64,000 nucleotides of DNA from Hymenobacter perfusus (GCF_003944765.1 NZ_RWIU01000004.1:310001-374000), one strand, 5' to 3'; shown: positions 8,081-17,620, counted from the first letter of the stretch. The notes: generated from the letters alone by a model not told the origin. Numbers and translations are program-made.

Positions 8081-11000
8081 TTAGCGGTAGTTCTGCTGAT
8101 AGAACTGCTGATATTGTTCTACGTTTTGGGTTTGGAGCAATACCGGCAGATTCTCAATACTAATTACCAGGGTTTGGTAACCCGCCCCGCGCAGCTTGCT
8201 CAGCGGCGATTGAGGCCCGCGCAGCTTCAGGGCGTAGCTCTGGGCCAGTTTGGCATTGGGTAGCGTTTCCATTACCACTAGCTGCGTGGCTCCTAGCTCC
8301 TGTTGGCGCACCAGCAAGCTGCTGGATTTGAAGTAGCGGGTGTTGTATGCGCCAAGCTGAGCCACCATATCCTTCAGAGCCGGCGCATCCTTGGCAAATA
8401 CCAGCACAACGGCATGCGCCGTGGCGAGGTTGGCCTTGAATGGCGAGGCAGGAGCCGCTGGGGCAGGTGCTGGCGTTGGAGCCGGGGCCGGAGTGGTAGG
8501 CGCAGGCGTAGGTGCAGTTGGTTCTGGGGCGGCGGCCGGAGCCGTTGAGGTAGGCGTGATGGGTGTTGCCGGATTCTTCGCTGGGGCGGGGGCCTTCTTA
8601 CCGCGGGCGCGGGCTTGGGCCGCCGCCTGCCGGGCAGCCTTCGCGGCTTCTTCCGGGGTTGGCTCGGGCTTAGGTGCCGGCGCAGGTGGGATAGTGGTGG
8701 TGGGCTCCGAACCCACCGGGGCCGGGACGGCATTTGTCGGCTGGGCCGCTGATGCTGCCGGAACCGGAAGCCCCTTTTGCTCAGTGGCTGCCAGAGTGGC
8801 TGGAGCAGCAGGCTTCGGCACCAGCGTCGTCAGCGGGGTTTCGTTTTCCTGGTAGTAGATGCGCATCCGGTTTTCCACTTCACCGGGCCGGAACGCTGAT
8901 ACCACGGGCTTATCGGTGGAAGCCATAACGCCAGCAATCTGTCCACCTTCAGCTTTCTTATAGGTTTCGATGAGCGTGGCAGCCTGACCAGCCAGCGGGC
9001 TTTGCGGGTACTCTTTGTAGAACTTCTCTACCGTGGCCCGCGCCGTCAGGGGCGGTTGGGTGCGCACCGTCAGCAGGGTACCTAAAAAGGCCACCCGGTC
9101 GTTCAGGTCGTTTTCCGGATACTGCTTCCTGGCCCGGGCCAGTACGGCCGTAGCTTTCTTAAACTCCTGATTTTTGTAGAACGTGAAGGCCGAATCTACC
9201 AGGACCGTCACCTGCGCATTGGCCACTGAAGTCCGCCGCAGGTACTCCGGGTCGGCTACTAAGCGGGCGTAGGAGGACGTTGGGTACGCCTGCCGCAGCC
9301 GGGCGGCGTAGCTCTCAGCTTTGCCCGCGTCGTTCTGCTCCTTATACAGCAGGTACAGAATATACAGGGTTTCGGGCGTATGCTTGCCGCTTGGGTAGCG
9401 CGTGAGTAGCTTCTCGTACGTTTCTACCGCCCGATTCTGTTCCCGCAGCTGTTGGGCATAAATGCCGCCCAGCGCGTACAATGCCTCCTCGGTCTGGGCA
9501 TCCGACTGCTGCACCTGGGCCGGGGTGAGAGGCAGGCTCTGACGGTAACGGCCCACCAGCTCCCGCAGCTGCACGGCCGGATCAACGGTAGCTGGCTCGG
9601 GTGTGTTAACTACCGTGCTGCCGTTGCCGGCAATGCTCACCGGCACGTTGCCGCCCCGTGCCGTCACCGGCGAGTTGCTGGCCGTACTCACGATGCGCCA
9701 GTTATCCTGCAACGGCCGGTCGCCCCAACGGCGGATAAAGTCGTTCTTGGCCGTGCTTAGGGCCGTTGGGTTGTCGAAGTACCACTTGGCCCCGGTATTG
9801 CCCGCTAGGAAATCCTCGGCACTCACGCTTGGTTGCAGGTCGCGCTCCGGGCTGAGGCCGGTTGCCGTTTGCTGCTGACTGCGCCGTTCCTCCAAAGCTT
9901 GTTTGGCCGCCAGAGCTTCGGCCTGCCGCTGCTGCGCGTCCAGTTCGGCTTGGGCGTATGTGGTCAGGCGGGTGCGCAGCGTAGCCGAGTCCAGCCGGGC
10001 CAAAGCCTGCAGGCTGTCCTGGGTTTCGATGATGGTCAGCTGCTGCGCGAAATCCTTGAGAATCCCGGCCCGCTCCGAAATGGCTGCGTAATCGGGGGCC
10101 TCCCGGGGCAGGTTCTGCACGGTGCTGTCGTAGTAGGCCGCTGCCAGCCGGTACTTCTGCAGGTTCTCGTAGTAAATGCGCCCGTCCAGCAGGTAGGTGT
10201 AAGACTTCTGCGCCCGGTTCGGGGTAGGCACGCGGGCCGACTTCTGGAGCAAAGCCAGAGCCTCGGGGTAGCGTTGCTGGCGGTATTCCAGCCGCGCCAT
10301 CTCGTAGTAGATTTTGTCGCGGTACTCCTTGTTCTTGGTGTCCTTGAGCAGCTTGGCGAAATACTTGTCGAGGCGGGCGCGGTCGGTCTGGTTCAGGTCG
10401 GAAACCTGGCCTAGCATCAGCTTACTGTAGAAATCCAGCTCGTAGGGCGGGTTTTTCTTCAGAATCTGATTCAGCTGCGCATACGCTTTCTTGTCCTCCC
10501 CGGCTGCTTGGTACAGCTGTGCCAGCACGTAGCGCGTGCGCGACTGTTCGTTCTTGGGCTCTACGTAGGGAATGGCCTTTTCCAGGTTCTCAATGGCCCG
10601 GGCCGGCTCGCCTACCCGCAGGAAGTAGTCGGCGCGAGTCAGGAACAACTCCCGCGCGTTCTGCTCAACGCCTTGCTCTTTATCCAGCAGATTAGAAACG
10701 GCAGTGGCGTTTTCCAGCTCGTTGAGGGCCAGGAACGTGCGCATCAGCCAGATCAGGGCCTCGTGACGGGCGTTGGCGTCCTTGCTGGTGCTGTTGACGT
10801 ACTTAAAAGTCTTGGCCGCGTCCTCGTACTCCTTTTTATAGAAGCGGGCTTTACCGATGAGAATATAGCTGTCATCGGTCCAGTCGGAGCCCGGGCGGTG
10901 CTGTACCGGCAGCGAGGCCTTCTTGATGATGTCCTCCAGATCGGCCGTCACGCGGCCCACGGTGGCATCGTCCAGCGTCGGGAACAGGGGCAGGGTGCGG

Positions 11001-11218
11001 TTGTAGTCGTTGAGCCGGGCCGCGTAGAGCGTGGTTTCCACGGCCCGCATCTTCTCCCGCGCCAGGAAATAGGCATTGTCGCGGGCCACCACGTTGTCGT
11101 AGGCGTGGCCCAGCGTAGATGGGCGCTCCGAGGCGCAACCGGCCACGCCCGCCGCCAGCAGGCCGGCCGCAGCCGGTAGCACGAGGGCGCGGAAAAGCAA
11201 AGAGGTAGTCGTCGTCAA
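8081..11218 (-). CDS. sprE: TPR lipoprotein, SprE/PorW-like (type IX secretion/gliding)
   Basis: Large periplasmic-side lipoprotein of the SprE/PorW kind, which in other Bacteroidota is needed for type IX secretion and links the motor to the outer-membrane translocon. The 1045-residue product has a lipoprotein signal peptide ending GVAGC (Cys28). The start of the mature chain (HAYDNVVARDNAYFLAR) fits the family. Many TPR-like helix pairs follow (about 110-360 and 560-790). A Pro/Ala-rich linker (about 845-925) precedes a conserved C-terminal domain ending ENLPVLLQTQNVEQYQQFYQ. The linker is longer than I expect for the family. It is divergent from the ATP synthase genes and 4.6 kb from gldN. 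The call rests on architecture and the two ends, without an alignment; a generic TPR lipoprotein is the alternative. Confidence 0.75.
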   Translation of the reverse strand: MTTTTSLLFRALVLPAAAGLLAAGVAGCASERPSTLGHAYDNVVARDNAYFLAREKMRAVETTLYAARLNDYNRTLPLFPTLDDATVGRVTADLEDIIKKASLPVQHRPGSDWTDDSYILIGKARFYKKEYEDAAKTFKYVNSTSKDANARHEALIWLMRTFLALNELENATAVSNLLDKEQGVEQNARELFLTRADYFLRVGEPARAIENLEKAIPYVEPKNEQSRTRYVLAQLYQAAGEDKKAYAQLNQILKKNPPYELDFYSKLMLGQVSDLNQTDRARLDKYFAKLLKDTKNKEYRDKIYYEMARLEYRQQRYPEALALLQKSARVPTPNRAQKSYTYLLDGRIYYENLQKYRLAAAYYDSTVQNLPREAPDYAAISERAGILKDFAQQLTIIETQDSLQALARLDSATLRTRLTTYAQAELDAQQRQAEALAAKQALEERRSQQQTATGLSPERDLQPSVSAEDFLAGNTGAKWYFDNPTALSTAKNDFIRRWGDRPLQDNWRIVSTASNSPVTARGGNVPVSIAGNGSTVVNTPEPATVDPAVQLRELVGRYRQSLPLTPAQVQQSDAQTEEALYALGGIYAQQLREQNRAVETYEKLLTRYPSGKHTPETLYILYLLYKEQNDAGKAESYAARLRQAYPTSSYARLVADPEYLRRTSVANAQVTVLVDSAFTFYKNQEFKKATAVLARARKQYPENDLNDRVAFLGTLLTVRTQPPLTARATVEKFYKEYPQSPLAGQAATLIETYKKAEGGQIAGVMASTDKPVVSAFRPGEVENRMRIYYQENETPLTTLVPKPAAPATLAATEQKGLPVPAASAAQPTNAVPAPVGSEPTTTIPPAPAPKPEPTPEEAAKAARQAAAQARARGKKAPAPAKNPATPITPTSTAPAAAPEPTAPTPAPTTPAPAPTPAPAPAAPASPFKANLATAHAVVLVFAKDAPALKDMVAQLGAYNTRYFKSSSLLVRQQELGATQLVVMETLPNAKLAQSYALKLRGPQSPLSKLRGAGYQTLVISIENLPVLLQTQNVEQYQQFYQQNYR

Positions 11219-11395
11219 AACGGCAAAAGAGCTCAGGGCGAAGGAAAGACAGTAAGCAGAAAACGCACCTGCCGGTCAGAATCGTTCGACGGGCGGTTTT
11301 CCTCACAACGTTGCAGGGTGAGTAAAAGTACAGGTTTCCGTTGGTACCCTGCCGCGCCTCCCGGCGGCGGCCGTGGCCGCTAACTTGCCACAGCG

Positions 11396-11403
11396 TAATT
11401 TTG
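11396..11403 (+). promoter_or_regulatory. Possible -7 box for the ATP synthase operon
   Basis: TAATTTTG fits the Bacteroidota -7 consensus TAnnTTTG and lies 28 bp before the first gene of the cluster, in a 212-bp divergent gap. No clear TTG -33 element is seen at the expected 19-21 bp spacing. Confidence 0.4.
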
Positions 11404-11430
11404 TGATTCCCACTGCCTCCCCCAGTCCCG

Positions 11431-11682
11431 ATGTCAGCTCCTGAACCCACCCCGCCACCCCGGTCCACGCCCGAAAATACCCCCGACCGGATGCGGGCCG
11501 TGGCCAAGTACTCCGGCATTGCTGCCCAGATGATAGCCACCATTGGCCTGAGCACCTGGGCCGGCTATTGGCTCGACGGCCACTTCCACACCAAAACTCC
11601 GTGGTTCACGCTCAGCCTGATGCTACTGGGGCTGTTTGCGGCCTTATATAACGTCATCCGCTCGGTCACGAAGGAGCAATAG
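11431..11682 (+). CDS. atpZ: AtpZ/AtpI-type accessory protein of ATP synthase
   Basis: Small membrane protein of the family found at the head of F-type ATP synthase operons (ATPase_gene1), thought to help assemble the c-ring or move Mg2+/Ca2+. The 83-residue product has a Pro-rich cytoplasmic N-terminus, then two helices (about 27-47 and 55-75). The family signature is YSGIAAQMIATIGLSTWAGYWLD followed by the PWFT turn. It is the first gene of the cluster; the AtpI-like gene starts 33 bp after its stop. Confidence 0.82.
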   Translation: MSAPEPTPPPRSTPENTPDRMRAVAKYSGIAAQMIATIGLSTWAGYWLDGHFHTKTPWFTLSLMLLGLFAALYNVIRSVTKEQ

Positions 11683-11715
11683 GGGCCAGCCCCGTTCACT
11701 CAATCACCTTCTCTG

Positions 11716-12123
11716 TTGAAAGCTTTCCTGCGTTCCTATTTCCTTTTTTGCCTGCTCACCGGGTTTGCGCTCTACGCTCTGCACAGTCAGTTCGGGCCCC
11801 GCATCATCCATCCCTTCACGCCCTACACGTTTTCGTTCTTCGCCGCGCTGACGCTGCTCACTTACTGGGTGACGGCAAAACTGGTGCAGGCCGACGCGCA
11901 AAACTTTATGGTCGCGTACTTAGGCAGCATGGTTGCACGGCTGCTTTTGTCGCTCACGCTGGTGCTGGTGTACCTTTTCATTGGCGGCGGCCGGGAAGGC
12001 GACGGCCAATGGGCCTTCCTGGGAAGCTTCTTTATCCTGTATTTTCTCTTCGCCGGGTTTGAAGTGTGGGCCGTTCTGAGTAACTTGCGCCCGTTTTCAA
12101 AACCGGGTGAAATCACAAAATGA
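11716..12123 (+). CDS. AtpI-like small membrane protein in the ATP synthase operon
   Basis: A 135-residue hydrophobic protein with about four predicted membrane helices (5-25, 35-55, 65-88, 98-118). Its place between the atpZ-type gene and atpB is the usual one for a poorly conserved AtpI-like protein in Bacteroidota. The start is a TTG at 11716; no ATG or GTG lies early enough in frame to keep the first helix. Function is inferred from position; no catalytic motif is visible. Confidence 0.7.
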   Translation: MKAFLRSYFLFCLLTGFALYALHSQFGPRIIHPFTPYTFSFFAALTLLTYWVTAKLVQADAQNFMVAYLGSMVARLLLSLTLVLVYLFIGGGREGDGQWAFLGSFFILYFLFAGFEVWAVLSNLRPFSKPGEITK

Positions 12124-12156
12124 AGATTTTGTGAATATATCTCTAAACTGCTCTGA

Positions 12157-13221
12157 ATGAAGCGCTTACTTTTAGCTATCTTCTGTTTCCTCTCGTTCGC
12201 AGCGTATGCCAACGAGCCCACGGCGACAACCGAAGAAGCCACCGACAAGGAGGCGTTCAGTCCCGGCGAGATGATTCTGCACCACATCGGCGATTCGCAC
12301 GAGTGGCATTTCGCTACCCTCGGCGACGAGGCCCACGGCACGCACGTTACCATTCCGCTGCCCGTTATTGCGTATCGCCCCGCCCAGGGCCTAAGCGTAT
12401 TCTCGTCGTCGCAGCTGGCCGAAGGCAAAGTGTACAACGGCCTGAAGCTGGAGCACGAGCACCTCGTGTCGGAGGATGGCAGCAAAGTGTATGACTTCTC
12501 CATCACTAAGAACGTGGCCTCGCTCATGCTAAGCGCCGCGCTGCTGTTGGTGGTGTTTACCGCCGTTGCCCGTGGTTACGCTAAGCGCGGCAGCGGTGCT
12601 CCCAAAGGTATTCAGTCGTTTTTTGAGCCTATCATCATCTTTATCCGGGATGAGGTAGCCAAGAAATCCATCGGTCCGAAGTACGAGCGGTATATGCCGT
12701 ATCTGCTCACCGTATTCTTCTTCATCTGGTTCAACAACCTGATGGGCCTGATGCCCGGCGGTGCCAACCTCACCGGCAACATTGCCGTGACCCTGACGCT
12801 GGCTGTTCTGACGCTGCTCATCACCCTGTTCAGCTCCAATAAGAACTACTGGCACCACATTTTCGCTACGCCCGGCGTACCGAAGGCGTTGTTGCCCATT
12901 ATGATTCCGGTAGAACTTATCGGTATCGTGGTGAAGCCGTTCTCCCTGATGGTTCGTCTGTTCGCTAACATCACGGCCGGCCACATTGTAATTTTGAGCT
13001 TTATCTCGCTCATCTTCATTTTCGGTAGTGTCACCGTGGCTCCCGTAACGCTGGCGTTCGGCTTGTTCATCAACATGCTGGAGTTGCTGGTAGCCATCCT
13101 GCAGGCCTACATCTTCACCTTGCTGACGGCCATGTACATCGGCGGTGCGGTAGAAGAGCACCACGACGCCGACTACCAGATGGGCGGCGGCGACGGTGCC
13201 GATACGGCCCACGCCCACTAA
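12157..13221 (+). CDS. atpB: ATP synthase F0 subunit a
   Basis: Subunit a forms the proton half-channels next to the c-ring. The membrane core carries the essential arginine in SLMVRLFANITAGH (R267). As in other Bacteroidota the protein is long (354 residues): it starts with a cleavable-looking signal sequence (residues 1-18, AYA-N) and a periplasmic domain of about 90 residues rich in His and acidic residues before the first core helix (near 125). The C-terminus is also His/Asp-rich. It is followed 52 bp later by atpE. Confidence 0.95.
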   Translation: MKRLLLAIFCFLSFAAYANEPTATTEEATDKEAFSPGEMILHHIGDSHEWHFATLGDEAHGTHVTIPLPVIAYRPAQGLSVFSSSQLAEGKVYNGLKLEHEHLVSEDGSKVYDFSITKNVASLMLSAALLLVVFTAVARGYAKRGSGAPKGIQSFFEPIIIFIRDEVAKKSIGPKYERYMPYLLTVFFFIWFNNLMGLMPGGANLTGNIAVTLTLAVLTLLITLFSSNKNYWHHIFATPGVPKALLPIMIPVELIGIVVKPFSLMVRLFANITAGHIVILSFISLIFIFGSVTVAPVTLAFGLFINMLELLVAILQAYIFTLLTAMYIGGAVEEHHDADYQMGGGDGADTAHAH

Positions 13222-13237
13222 GTTTTCACACCCCTGA

Positions 13238-13531
<294 letters not shown>

Positions 13532-13551
13532 GGATAGAGGTAGTACACAAG

Positions 13552-13595
13552 CAGCCCGCTGCGCGCGTCGCTTCAGCGCACGGCGTAGCGGGCTG
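13552..13595 (+). other. Hairpin between atpE and atpF
   Basis: A 9-bp perfect outer stem (13552-13560 with 13587-13595) encloses GC-rich sequence that can fold further. No long T-run follows and the operon continues. It could protect the 3' end of the atpE message or act as a partial terminator, as subunit c is needed in excess. Confidence 0.55.
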
Positions 13596-13685
13596 TCTTG
13601 GCTTTTCCGGGTTGGCTGAACGAGTATCATCTTCGGATACCGCCCCGGATTTTAACGTATTCCCTACTGATTTCTCTACTCCCTC

Positions 13686-14180
13686 ATGCAAATTGTAACG
13701 CCCGAATTAGGCCTTATCTTTTGGCAGCTGGTGATTTTCGGTATCGTGCTGCTCTTGCTGCGCGCGTTTGCCTGGAAACCCATCCTCAGCTCGCTGAAAG
13801 AGCGGGAGAGCTCCATTGAAGGAGCTTTGCGCATGGCCGATCAGGCCAAGCTGGAAATGCAGGAGCTGAAAGCCGGCAACGAAAAGCTGCTGGCCGAAGC
13901 CCGTATGGAGCGCGACCGTATTCTGAAGGAAGCCACTGATGTTTCGAACCAGCTCATTGAGCAGGCCAAGAACAAGGCAACTGAGGAAGGCAGCCGCATG
14001 ATCCTGCAAGCCCGCGAAGCCATCCAGAACGAGAAGAACATGGCTCTGGCCGAGGTGAAAAACACCGCCGCCAAGCTCTCCATCGATATTGCCGAGCGCA
14101 TCCTGCGCCGCGAGCTGGCCGACCAGCCCGCTCAGCAGCAACTCGTGGACTCGTACCTGAAAGAAGTAAAATTGAATTAG
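13686..14180 (+). CDS. atpF: ATP synthase F0 subunit b
   Basis: Subunit b is the peripheral stalk that holds F1 against F0. The 164-residue protein has one N-terminal membrane helix (about 9-26, FWQLVIFGIVLLLLRAF), then a long charged coiled coil to the end, with the family motif KPILSSLKERE just after the membrane. It is followed by a 90-bp gap holding a word-type inverted repeat, then atpH. Confidence 0.95.
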   Translation: MQIVTPELGLIFWQLVIFGIVLLLLRAFAWKPILSSLKERESSIEGALRMADQAKLEMQELKAGNEKLLAEARMERDRILKEATDVSNQLIEQAKNKATEEGSRMILQAREAIQNEKNMALAEVKNTAAKLSIDIAERILRRELADQPAQQQLVDSYLKEVKLN

Positions 14181-14193
14181 TAGTGAGTAGCGG

Positions 14194-14262
14194 GTATTGA
14201 GTAGTGAGATTCGGCCTGCCGGATAAGAACCAACTCGATACTCCCTACCAACTACTCAATAC
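14194..14262. repeat. Word-type inverted repeat between atpF and atpH
   Basis: The two arms (14194-14205 and 14251-14262) are perfect 12-bp complements. The left part, from the atpF stop onward, reiterates a TAGTGAG/GAGTAG word. It resembles, in style but not sequence, the repeats at 16422, 27309, 43894 and 63410. Confidence 0.6.
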
Positions 14263-14270
14263 TGAAATCA

Positions 14271-14831
14271 ATGTCTGAACTACGAGTTGCCTCCCGCTAC
14301 GCCAAATCCTTGCTTGATCTGGCCCGGGAGCGTGGGGAACTGGAAGAAGTAAAGCAGGACATGGACCTGTTCAGCAAAACGCTGAACGAGAACCGCGACC
14401 TGCGCCTGCTGCTCCGCAACCCCATCGTGAAGCACGACAAGAAGCTGGCTATTCTGCAGGCCATTTTCGGCGGTAAGGTGTCGGTGATGACGGAGAAATT
14501 CTTCACCATCGTGACCCAACACAGCCGCGAAAGTGCCCTGGAGTTTATCGGCTCCGAGTTCCTGACCCAGTACAACCTGCTGAGCGGCGTACAGGTGGCC
14601 CAGGTAACCACGGCCACTCCCCTCGATGCGCCGACCCGTCTGCAGGTGGTGCAACTGGTACGCCAGCAAACCGGCCTCCAGGAGGTCACGCTCCAGGAAA
14701 AAGTGGATGCCTCGCTCATCGGCGGCTTTGTGCTGCGCATCGGCGACAAGCTGATTGATGACTCGGTGAGCTACCGGTTGCGCAAGCTGCGCAACGACTT
14801 CTCGAAGAACCCCTACCAACCCCAACTATAA
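14271..14831 (+). CDS. atpH: ATP synthase F1 subunit delta
   Basis: Delta joins the peripheral stalk to the top of F1. The 186-residue product has the N-terminal six-helix domain (VASRYAKSLLDLARERGELEEV) and the C-terminal signature DASLIGGFVLRIGDKLIDDSV. Length is normal. Only 6 bp separate its stop from the atpA start, indicating tight coupling. Confidence 0.95.
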   Translation: MSELRVASRYAKSLLDLARERGELEEVKQDMDLFSKTLNENRDLRLLLRNPIVKHDKKLAILQAIFGGKVSVMTEKFFTIVTQHSRESALEFIGSEFLTQYNLLSGVQVAQVTTATPLDAPTRLQVVQLVRQQTGLQEVTLQEKVDASLIGGFVLRIGDKLIDDSVSYRLRKLRNDFSKNPYQPQL

Positions 14832-14837
14832 CCCACC

Positions 14838-16421
14838 ATGGCAGAAGTACGTCCGGATGAAGTATCCGCCATTCTGCGGGAGCAACTCTCCAACTTCAAA
14901 ACCGAAGCCGAACTCGAAGAGGTTGGTACGGTTCTGCAGGTTGGCGACGGTGTAGCCCGCATCTACGGCCTGGGCAAAGCCCAGTCGGGGGAACTTATTG
15001 AATTTGAAAACGGGCTCCAAGCCCTCGTGCTGAACCTGGAAGAGGACAACGTCGGAGCCGTAATGCTCGGCGACTACTCCGGCATCCGGGAAGGCGCAAC
15101 GGTCCGTCGGACCAATAAAATTGCTTCGATTCAGGTTGGTGAAGGCATCATTGGCCGCGTGGTAAACACGCTGGGCCAGCCCATCGACGGCCGTGGCCCC
15201 ATCCAGGGCCAGACCTACGATATGCCCCTGGAGCGTAAGGCCCCCGGTGTAATCTACCGCCAGCCGGTAGCCGAGCCTATGCAGACCGGAATCAAGGCTA
15301 TCGACGCCATGATTCCGATTGGCCGGGGTCAGCGGGAACTCATCATCGGTGACCGTCAGACGGGTAAGTCGACGGTAGCCCTCGATGCTATCCTGAACCA
15401 GCGTGAGTTCTATGAGCGTGGCGAGCCGGTTTTCTGCATCTACGTAGCCGTAGGCCAGAAAGCCTCTACCGTAGCCCAGGTAGTACAGTCGCTGACGCGT
15501 GGTGGTGCCATGGATTACACCGTGGTGGTATCCGCTTCGGCTTCCGATCCGGCTCCGATGCAGTTCTTCGCGCCCTTCACGGGTGCCGCCATCGGCGAGT
15601 TCTTCCGCGACACGGGCCGTCCGGCCCTGGTGGTGTACGATGACTTGTCGAAGCAGGCCGTAGCTTACCGCGAGGTGTCGCTGCTGCTGCGTCGTCCTCC
15701 CGGACGCGAAGCTTACCCCGGCGACGTATTCTATCTGCACAGCCGCCTGCTGGAGCGCGCCGCGAAGATTAACGCTTCCGACTCCATTGCCCAGGACATG
15801 AACGATCTGCCCGCCAGCATCAAGTCCATCGTGAAAGGTGGTGGTTCGCTGACGGCCCTGCCCATCATCGAAACCCAGGCCGGTGACGTTTCGGCGTACA
15901 TCCCGACCAACGTAATTTCGATTACCGATGGCCAGATCTTCCTCGAAACCAACCTCTTCAACTCGGGTGTGCGGCCCGCCATTAACGTAGGTATCTCGGT
16001 ATCGCGCGTAGGTGGTAACGCCCAGATCAAGTCGATGAAGAAGGTGGCTGGTACGCTGAAGCTGGACCAGGCGCAGTTCCGCGAGCTGGAAGCCTTCGCC
16101 AAGTTCGGTTCCGACCTCGATGCCTCGACCAAACTCACCATTGAGCGTGGCCGTCGTAACCTCGAAATTCTGAAGCAGGCCCAGTTCTCGCCCCAGAAAG
16201 TAGAGGACCAGGTTGCCATCATCTACGCTGCCACCAACGGTCTGCTCGACCAGGTACCGGTAAATAAGGTGCGCGAGTTCGAGAAGGAGTTCACGCAGGT
16301 GATGCACACGCGCCACCCCGAGGAGCTGAAGGCCCTGAAGGCCGGCAAGCTGGATGACGCCATCACCGGTGCCATCCGTCAGGTTGCCAAAGACCTGTCG
16401 GCGGTATACGCTTCTAAGTAA
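14838..16421 (+). CDS. atpA: ATP synthase F1 subunit alpha
   Basis: Alpha is the non-catalytic nucleotide-binding F1 subunit. The 527 residues show the N-terminal beta-barrel, the Walker A motif GDRQTGKST (171-179), the Walker B strand [11 protein letters not shown], the alpha-type [10 protein letters not shown] segment with the conserved Arg, and the helical C-terminal domain. A long antisense reading frame overlaps it but is not a gene. A T/G-rich word-type inverted repeat separates it from atpG. Confidence 0.97.
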   Translation: MAEVRPDEVSAILREQLSNFKTEAELEEVGTVLQVGDGVARIYGLGKAQSGELIEFENGLQALVLNLEEDNVGAVMLGDYSGIREGATVRRTNKIASIQVGEGIIGRVVNTLGQPIDGRGPIQGQTYDMPLERKAPGVIYRQPVAEPMQTGIKAIDAMIPIGRGQRELIIGDRQTGKSTVALDAILNQREFYERGEPVFCIYVAVGQKASTVAQVVQSLTRGGAMDYTVVVSASASDPAPMQFFAPFTGAAIGEFFRDTGRPALVVYDDLSKQAVAYREVSLLLRRPPGREAYPGDVFYLHSRLLERAAKINASDSIAQDMNDLPASIKSIVKGGGSLTALPIIETQAGDVSAYIPTNVISITDGQIFLETNLFNSGVRPAINVGISVSRVGGNAQIKSMKKVAGTLKLDQAQFRELEAFAKFGSDLDASTKLTIERGRRNLEILKQAQFSPQKVEDQVAIIYAATNGLLDQVPVNKVREFEKEFTQVMHTRHPEELKALKAGKLDDAITGAIRQVAKDLSAVYASK

Positions 16422-16506
16422 TTGGTTTTTGGTTTTTGGTTTTTGGTCATTGGCTCTCGTAAGAAGTGCCGGACCAAAAATCAAAAACCAGAAACAAAGA
16501 ACCAAT
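16422..16506. repeat. Word-type inverted repeat between atpA and atpG
   Basis: Immediately after the atpA stop the word GGTTTTT is repeated in tandem (16422-16448). The right arm (16472-16506) is an imperfect reverse complement built from CAAAAA/ACCA words. The arms could form a long imperfect hairpin in the message just before atpG. Confidence 0.65.
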
Positions 16507-16511
16507 AATGA

Positions 16512-17402
16512 ATGGCTAGCTTAAAAGAAGTTCGGAGCCGCATTACGTCGGTGCAGAGCACGCAGCAGATTACCAAAGCCATGAAAATGGTAGCGGCGGC
16601 CAAGCTGCGGCGCGCTCAGGATAATATCCTGCGCATGCGTCCTTACGCCCAGCGGCTCAACAGCATTCTGGGTAACCTGACGGCCTTGGCCGGGGAGGAT
16701 GTGGTAAGCGAGTATGCGGAGCAGCGCGAGGTGCGTCGGGTACTCATCATTGCCGTGACTTCCGACCGGGGCTTGGCCGGCGCGTTCAACAGCAACGTGT
16801 TCAAAGCCGTAAATGCCGTGGTGCAGGAACGCTACGCGGCCCAGGCAGCAGCCGGCAACGTGGCCTACATGGCCATTGGCAAGAAAGCCCACGATTTCTT
16901 CAACCGGCGCGGCCCGCTGGTCGGCAACTACACGCACGTCTTCGGCAAGCTGTCGTTTGACACGGTGCGGGAAGCGGCCGAGCAGGCCATGGACGGCTTC
17001 CGGGAAGGCCAGTACGACGAGGTGGTGATGGTGTACAACGAGTTCAAGAACGTGGCCACGCAGGTGGTGCGTACCGAACAGTTGTTGCCCCTGGTACCAG
17101 CGGCTCTGCCCGCCGGCACCTCGGCCACTACCAACGTGGACTACATCTTCGAGCCCTCGAAAGAGGAAATCGTACGGACGCTGATTCCCCAGTCGTTGAA
17201 GGTGCAGCTGTACAAGGCGGTGCTGGAAAGCAACGCCTCGGAGCACGGCGCCCGCATGACGGCCATGGAGAAAGCCACCGAAAACGCCGGTGAACTGCTC
17301 AAGTCGCTCAAGCTGACCTACAACCGGACGCGTCAGGCCGCCATTACCACCGAGATTCTCGAAATCGTGGGTGGTGCGGAGGCTTTGGCTGCCAGCCGGT
17401 AA
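16512..17402 (+). CDS. atpG: ATP synthase F1 subunit gamma
   Basis: Gamma is the central rotating shaft of F1. The 296-residue protein has the family N-terminal helix (MASLKEVRSRITSVQSTQQITKAMKMVAAAKL), the Rossmann-like middle with TSDRGLAGAFN, and the C-terminal helix with NRTRQAAITTEILEIVGGAEAL. It is the last gene of this cluster. The genes for beta (atpD) and epsilon (atpC) are not next to it and must lie elsewhere, as in many Bacteroidota. A strong terminator follows 24 bp after the stop. Confidence 0.96.
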   Translation: MASLKEVRSRITSVQSTQQITKAMKMVAAAKLRRAQDNILRMRPYAQRLNSILGNLTALAGEDVVSEYAEQREVRRVLIIAVTSDRGLAGAFNSNVFKAVNAVVQERYAAQAAAGNVAYMAIGKKAHDFFNRRGPLVGNYTHVFGKLSFDTVREAAEQAMDGFREGQYDEVVMVYNEFKNVATQVVRTEQLLPLVPAALPAGTSATTNVDYIFEPSKEEIVRTLIPQSLKVQLYKAVLESNASEHGARMTAMEKATENAGELLKSLKLTYNRTRQAAITTEILEIVGGAEALAASR

Positions 17403-17425
17403 GCAACGTATAGAACCCAAGTGGC

Positions 17426-17457
17426 AAGGCCCGCTTCCGCAAGGAGGCGGGCCTTGT
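17426..17457 (+). terminator. Terminator after the ATP synthase operon
   Basis: A 14-bp stem with one G-T pair (17426-17439 with 17444-17457) closes a GCAA tetraloop, a very stable GNRA-type fold. It lies just after atpG. Confidence 0.8.
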
Positions 17458-17556
17458 TGCGTATAGGGCATACGGAAGGTGCCAAGCAGCGCGGGCGGGG
17501 CGGGGCGGGGAGGTGCCGTCCGGCTGGCTGGTAGGGGCGGCGGGCACGCATTACAG

Positions 17557-17587
17557 TTGTCCGGCTGGAGGGCGCGGCGTATCTTGG
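17557..17587 (+). promoter_or_regulatory. Possible Bacteroidota-type promoter of the FG-GAP gene
   Basis: TTG (17557-17559) and TATCTTGG (17580-17587) are 20 bp apart. This matches the phylum's -33/-7 arrangement except for one base in the -7 box (TAnnTTTG). It lies 33 bp upstream of the chosen ATG. Confidence 0.45.
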
Positions 17588-17620
17588 TCCTGGGTTACAC
17601 CCTCTTATCCTATCGTAGTG

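Noticed and set aside
14826..16505. 559-residue open frame antisense to atpA
   Set aside because: It mirrors a conserved, highly biased gene; His/Gly/Leu-rich composition is typical of antisense shadows.
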